Assembly (NCBI RefSeq): GCF_041381155.1
Contig: NC_091141.1
Span: 22,402,828 to 22,466,827 of the forward strand
DNA from: Argopecten irradians
Taxonomy: Eukaryota > Mollusca > Bivalvia > Pectinida > Pectinidae
DNA: 64,000 nt
Direction: 5' to 3'
Shown one piece after another: positions 59,121 through 64,000 of the stretch; within the stretch, counting starts at the first letter, position 1, and every line of letters begins with the position of its first letter. The notes under the pieces are model-generated. The model did not search any database. It saw nothing but the letters and a program-made list of their open reading frames with translations, and was not told the DNA's origin. The position numbers and the translations under genes were made by a program.

Positions 59121-60314
59121 ATGCTAGGTTTACACTATATTCCCGGCGGCCACGGCAGCACCGTGGACAAAACGTGGTGACCGCGAGACAACTTGAGACA
59201 ACGCAGAAGGACGTGATAGACAAACGTGAGCGGTCGTGATTACCGTGGATGCCGTGCCAGATTTTTAAACTGTCAAAAAATTTGCCACGGCAGTCACGGT
59301 ACAGATGGTAAACGCCACAGGACGTCATAAAACGGGATTGACGTAACAAAACGTAACAATGCGTGCGAGGCCGTAACAAAACTTCCAGACGGTCCGTGGT
59401 GGAACGGGCAGCAAGCACGTTTTCAGGAATCTAACGGTGATTTCAAGTTTTGTGACGTTCTGTTGCGTTTTTTCCACGTTTTATCACGGTTGATGCAGAT
59501 TGGCTGCACGTTTTGTGCCGTTTTGTCAAGGTTTGTCAAGGTTTTGACGGCAAGCCAAGGTGGATGATAACCGTTTCGATACGTTCTGTCAAGGCACATC
59601 ACGGCTTGTAGCGATTGAAAGCCCGACGTGATACGGCGTGTTACGTCTTACTACGGTCTTACGTTGCAACCAATATCTGATGAAGTATCATTGCCTGGCC
59701 TGGTACATATTTGCTACTTCATGGATTATTTGTATTATTAAATAGAAATAGTCATTATCAAACACATTAAAACCATCAAATTATACAAAAGCTATTATTG
59801 CAAAAGACAGATTAAGTGATTAACCATTACAGAAAAAATGGCGTAAAAACACTTGGCTATAATAATTATATATTCATACCAAATATAAATTGTAATTAAA
59901 ATGTGTTTGAAATGACATTTTCGGCAATAAATATTGTTTCATTTGCTTCAAAAAAAATCCCGGTATCAGACTTTCATCCCTAGTAAGCCTTGGCGGACCG
60001 TGAAAAACGTATCGTAGCTTGATCAAAACGTGTAAAACGTGGCAGACCTCATCAGATCGTAACAGGCCTAGTGAGAACGTAGTGGTATTCTTGATAGACC
60101 GTGCTAAAGCCGTAGTGTACCTTTAACCTCCCGGAACAGCACTTTCCCGTATATCCACGGTCCATGACGTAATCCGTAAAAGACCGTGGCAAAACTTCAC
60201 AAGACCTAGCTCAACTTGAATACAGAGACAAAAATAGCCAAAACTCCATGGCGCACCACGTTTCGGGCAAACGGGGCTACCGTGATTGCCGGGAACATAG
60301 TGTAAACCTAGCAT
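59121..60314 (+). mobile_element. GCTAGGTTTACACTAT element, full copy
   Basis: It begins ATGCTAGGTTTACACTAT and ends ATAGTGTAAACCTAGCAT; the inverted repeats extend inward over GTTCCCGG. The interior is unusually rich in CCGTGG/CCACGG/AAAACGT words for this window. No transposase frame is seen. Flanking bases read TTA/TAA, compatible with a short TA-type target. Confidence 0.88.
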
Positions 60315-61564
60315 AACCGATTATCAAGAAAATTAGTCAAAGCTGGTTGGCATAGGGACAGACAAATTAGTGTTGTTATTAACCTTAATTGAAAATCATC
60401 AGGATAAGAATAGTTTAATCTATCAAATTACCTCAGAACATTTTTCATTTATATGATAATTTCTTTTTCTTGTATTTCGAGGTACATATATATTTTTGTC
60501 AACCTCTAAAGAGTTTTACATTACAACAGAAATCTAAAAGGAAGAAACTACGTGAATCTTTGTGAAATTTAATTATAAAACAGCAATTGTTGAGATCAGT
60601 ATCGATAGTGGCATGATTTACATATCTTTCATCGCTGTTGTTTGTTAATTCTCTACCTAAAACATCTACTTTAAAGTCAATTATTATATCAATCTCAATT
60701 TATGATTTTAGATAAAATAGCACTCTTGATAAAGTGGAAACACTTTTCAACTAATGTTCTATAATTTAGTACACGTATTTAACTACATATTTTGTATAAA
60801 GTTTGCCTTTGTGGGGATACGGACCATATAGGTAAGTAGCCAGCCATGTTAATTCGGAAAAGTTTGCCTTTATACGGACCATATAGGTAAGTAGCCAGCC
60901 ATGTTAATTCGGAAAATTTGCAGTACATTTCCAGGACCTTGATGCCAGGTGTTTGTTCGAAATTGTTATCGAACGATTTAAAGGATCGTAAACCTTAGAC
61001 TGTATCATCATTTTGTAATTCGGATGAATTACGTCGTGATACACATGACTGAGTAAGTCAGGTGGTGTATTAGGATTTCCCCTGGCTCACTCTATCAGGT
61101 GATACAAAGTATCGACTTGTGTTTCAGTATGGGTGAGATATATTACAAACTATGTGAAGATGACGGTAAGAACTGTTTTAAAATATATGTATCAATATAA
61201 TGTAGTCTTGAAGCATTACAGAAATAGACATTTATTTAAAAAAAAGTATTATCATCTTTCAAGAAGGTATGAAATCGGTATTATTGTGGTTGTATTGTCA
61301 TTTTTACGAGTGTAGCTAGACAGCTAGGTAAGTAAGATACATTGTACATCCAATGTAAATGTACTGTATATTCTATGAAAATCAATAATAAGATTTGAAA
61401 TGTTAAAAAATACCTTACCTGTGATATTTTAGACTCCCAGATAGAGGTAAAGGCATACATTGTAATTGTAATATGTACAGTTATATCTACATCTACAGAT
61501 ATCAAGCGAACTATCAAACCTTTTCTCGCCATTTATCTTATTCTTATGATAGATGCTTAAATTT
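60315..61564. other. Non-coding stretch before gene E
   Basis: It contains a ~55-base tandem duplication at about 60805-60905 (ATACGGACCATATAGGTAAG). A small possible exon at 61128-61165 (TTTCAG ... ACG|GTAAGA) has the right phase to join 62842, but its peptide is too short to support. Confidence 0.45.
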
Positions 61565-62795
61565 ATACCGAGTGTTTGAATCCAGATTTTTCTATTAATA
61601 TTCCACAAATAAATGTCTTCAGTTTTATTTTCATGATTGTTGACTTGTCAGTAGTGCATATATTTATAAATAGCGAGCTTTGAAGCATGCTCCGTCCAAC
61701 CCTGTGTTTCAGCAGGTTTGAGTAACCAAAATGGAACATCTCCTAACTAAGGTTAGATTAATAAATATCCAGACGTAATAAGAAATGCTTTGATTCATTT
61801 AAGGAAAGTTCAAACATTTATTTTTCATTTATATAAGTCACATATGGTCCATATATGCCTTGTCAATATACACTAAAGCAAAATAGTTTTGACAGTAGTT
61901 TCTCACAAAAACGTTGTCAGCAAACACAAAAGCTGTCGATTTTCAAGTGTTGTAAAATTCTTTTTTGTCAAATTTTTCTTTGCTTTTAGTTTATTTTGTC
62001 AACGCTGTGTTGGCCCGTATACGCCCGTCACTTTTGCTAACGTTGCTTTGGGATACTTAACATTCCTTTTTATGGGTTTAGAAAGATTACAAAGAAGAAG
62101 CATTTTTTAAGAAAAAAATGAAATGGCACTCAAAGCACGGAAACAATATTTAATCTAATGTGAGAGAGTGACCGTGTATAAAATTGAAATTAATAAGTTT
62201 TAAGTGTATTGTTTTATCTGATTATATTCCCGGCTAATTCTAGTAGGCTAGGTAAGCAAGATTAATGCGATCTATTGTCTTGATAATTAGAGAGACGTTT
62301 GGTTACACAGTTCAGGTCGTTTTTATGGAGAACACAATGTTTGAGCTGATATGTTTTGTCGATCTCATTGTAAGTGACTTTGTATATAATATGTAAATAA
62401 ACTGTAAATTATTTTACTGATTTGAGTCTGACTTGAACCACACTAATCAATTATGGGGCAAGGGGATATTGGGGGTAAGGGAAAGGAGGTTACCTGCTTA
62501 TCGTTTAATACCACCTGTGTACCATCAGACTGCCGAGTGTTATCAAGAAGGAATGTTAATTACACCAAAGCAACGTTAGAAAAGTGACAGGCGTATAGGG
62601 CCGCAACAGCGTTGACGAAATGCAACACTTGACAAAAAACGACTGCTTTTGTGGTTGCTGCCAACGTTTTTGTGTGAAACTACTGTCAACACTATGTTGC
62701 TTAAGTGTATATTGACAAGACGTATATGGGCCACCGTATAAAAATCCCATTCAGCAATGGTTTTGTTCCAATTAGGGTAACATCACGTTAAATGG
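61565..62795 (+). repeat. Dispersed repeat, copy 3, interrupted by a transposon
   Basis: 61565-61847 matches copies 1 and 2 (GACTTGTCAGTAGTGCATAT, TTTATAAATAG). The match resumes at about 62740 with ATCCCATTCAGCAATGG and TTAGGGTAACATCACGTTA. The middle is the inverted-repeat element 61848-62735. Confidence 0.75.
61848..62735. mobile_element. Long-TIR transposon inserted in dispersed repeat
   Basis: GGTCCATATATGCCTTGTCA at the left is mirrored by TGACAAGACGTATATGGGCC at the right. The imperfect arms run about 180-200 bases (to about 62050 and from about 62564). The ~500-base interior has no convincing ORF. Confidence 0.82.
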
Positions 62796-62841
62796 GTTTT
62801 TTAATGGACAATGTCTTACCACCTTTTACATTCTGTTACAG

Positions 62842-64000
62842 ATTCACTAACATGTGACGAAGTTGAATGCCATAGCTTATTTGATCGTGTTGTATTCCAA
62901 GATCAGTCATGTCCAGTCGAAGAATACATTCGGCCAATCAAGTGTTTAAGCATTAAAAATGATACAGTGGCATCGTCAGTAAGCTGTACTCCTGGACATG
63001 ATTATGGTCATAATGACAGTTTTATTTACGTACGTGAAGGATGTGCTGCTACATTCAAGGCATGTACAGATGAAGGTAAATAGAGAGAAGTAACATTCCC
63101 AAATAGAGGTCAAAATATTAAGTTATTGACCTCACATTTTGAAACTAATTATTACATTGCCCATCTAATTTAATATTTTACAGATTATATTTGAATAAGC
63201 AATATGGTGTTAAAGCGAGATTCAATGAGAAAGTGTCAATCGAAACTAAATATTCAGAATTGATGGGTAATAAGTATTTGTAGCATGAATTCTTTTAAAA
63301 GATGTTAATTAATGCACTTTGATAACAATATTAATCAAAATTTTTAAAAAAATCAAGCTTGTATTTACTGGTGATCTGGAATTCTTTTCTACTTATTTTT
63401 TAGAAGAGTTTTGCTATGGCTTGGTTATACGTTACATTTCGATATTAAGCTTATAAAGAGAAGGGTGTCTGTATTTTGGCTTAAAAAGTAGGATATCGGT
63501 ATAACGTTATTCAAAGTACTGGATACTGGTATTGGGATTCATATTATATATCTCTTGATTGCATCGTTTGTTTTTTCCTCTTTTGTTGGATTCATATTGT
63601 ATGAAATGGCCAATAATAGTGAGTTCAGACTATTAGGATATTGCTAATTTAGTTATATACTGAAGAATATTGCTGTTTAGACAATATTTAGGCATATTAT
63701 ATCATACATTGTATTATATTGATATTGAGGTTGCATATTGTTGGATAAGTTAATAATCGCCATTTACGTTTACATTCAATTTGTAGATATTGCTATTAAG
63801 TTTATATATTACAGGGTTTATCCAGGTAATGCTTATTTTTACAGACAATATGTCTGACGAACTTCTAAGTTCAACACCGGAGAATCCAGTATCTGTCTCA
63901 GTCAACAACCCTACCACAACACCTTCAGCCTCTCCTGTCCAGACACCAGGCAATAGCAGTGATGACCAAACTGCCCTAGCAGTGGGACTAGCAGTGGGAA
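62842..64000 (+). CDS. Cys-rich ectodomain, probable single-pass membrane protein (partial)
   Basis: Two exons are clear: 62842-63075 and 63845->64000, joined in phase (G|AC). The first follows TTCTGTTACAG and codes LTCDEVECHSLF, VSCTPGHDYG and VREGCAATFKAC, a compact extracellular-looking module with eight Cys and an NDT/NDS sequon pair. The second codes a Ser/Thr/Pro-rich stalk (NNPTTTPSASPVQTPG) and then begins ALAVGLAVG at the window edge, probably a transmembrane helix. I do not recognise the domain with certainty. The upstream start and signal peptide were not located. A cell-surface receptor or adhesion role is only inference. Confidence 0.6.

Noticed and set aside
61419..61532. Possible 38-codon first exon on the minus strand ending CAG|GTAAGG
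   Set aside because: Good donor and ATG, but no convincing signal peptide and no partner exon found to its left.
1..64000. tRNA, rRNA and other structured RNA genes
   Set aside because: I looked for B-box-like and cloverleaf text and found none I could support by eye; a tRNA scan would be decisive.

Overview
This is an animal nuclear genomic window: AT-rich, intron-rich and packed with short non-autonomous transposons and satellites. The repeat style, and a water-borne-attractin-partner (temptin) domain joined to a copper-monooxygenase fold, point to a mollusc, most likely a bivalve. The species cannot be fixed from sequence alone. There is no operon or CRISPR structure, and I recognised no virus.

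I reconstructed five protein-coding loci by joining exons on splice consensus, reading phase and family similarity. (A) <1-11274, minus: eight exons, 517 codons to the left edge. It has a signal peptide, a temptin-like domain and a PHM/DBH-type Cu(II) monooxygenase fold. Three of the six expected copper ligands are replaced (His to Leu, His to Leu, Met to Ile), so it looks like a secreted pseudoenzyme. (B) 18563-35669, minus: a secreted CAP/CRISP-family protein of 283 aa with EGF-like and ShKT-like C-terminal modules. Its second exon is present twice in a recent 0.8 kb tandem duplication. (C) 38410-49915, minus: complete MFAP1, a spliceosomal protein, 11 exons and 436 aa. (D) 52455-54488, plus: one 677-aa coding exon for a Mab-21/cGAS-like nucleotidyltransferase with apparently intact catalytic acids. 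(E) 62842->64000, plus: two exons of a cysteine-rich, probably single-pass membrane protein running off the right edge.

Most of the remainder is repetitive. Two fold-back elements (30164-30755 and 32217-34506) have terminal inverted repeats filled with arrays of perfect short palindromes. The larger is flanked by a perfect 9-bp target duplication, an architecture resembling Drosophila FB elements. Other families are a ~317-bp MITE with 9-bp target duplications, a TTAA-flanked MITE, a ~1.2 kb element with GCTAGGTTTACACTAT ends, an ~88-bp hairpin MITE, and a dispersed repeat carrying a variable 17-bp array. A 45-bp satellite of about 42 copies lies inside an MFAP1 intron.

The five genes are unrelated in function and do not form a pathway. 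A, B and E enter the secretory route, C acts in nuclear splicing, and D probably acts in cytosolic innate sensing. The strongest leads are the ligand-poor temptin-monooxygenase, the duplicated symmetric exon in the CAP gene, and the fold-back elements built from palindrome arrays.
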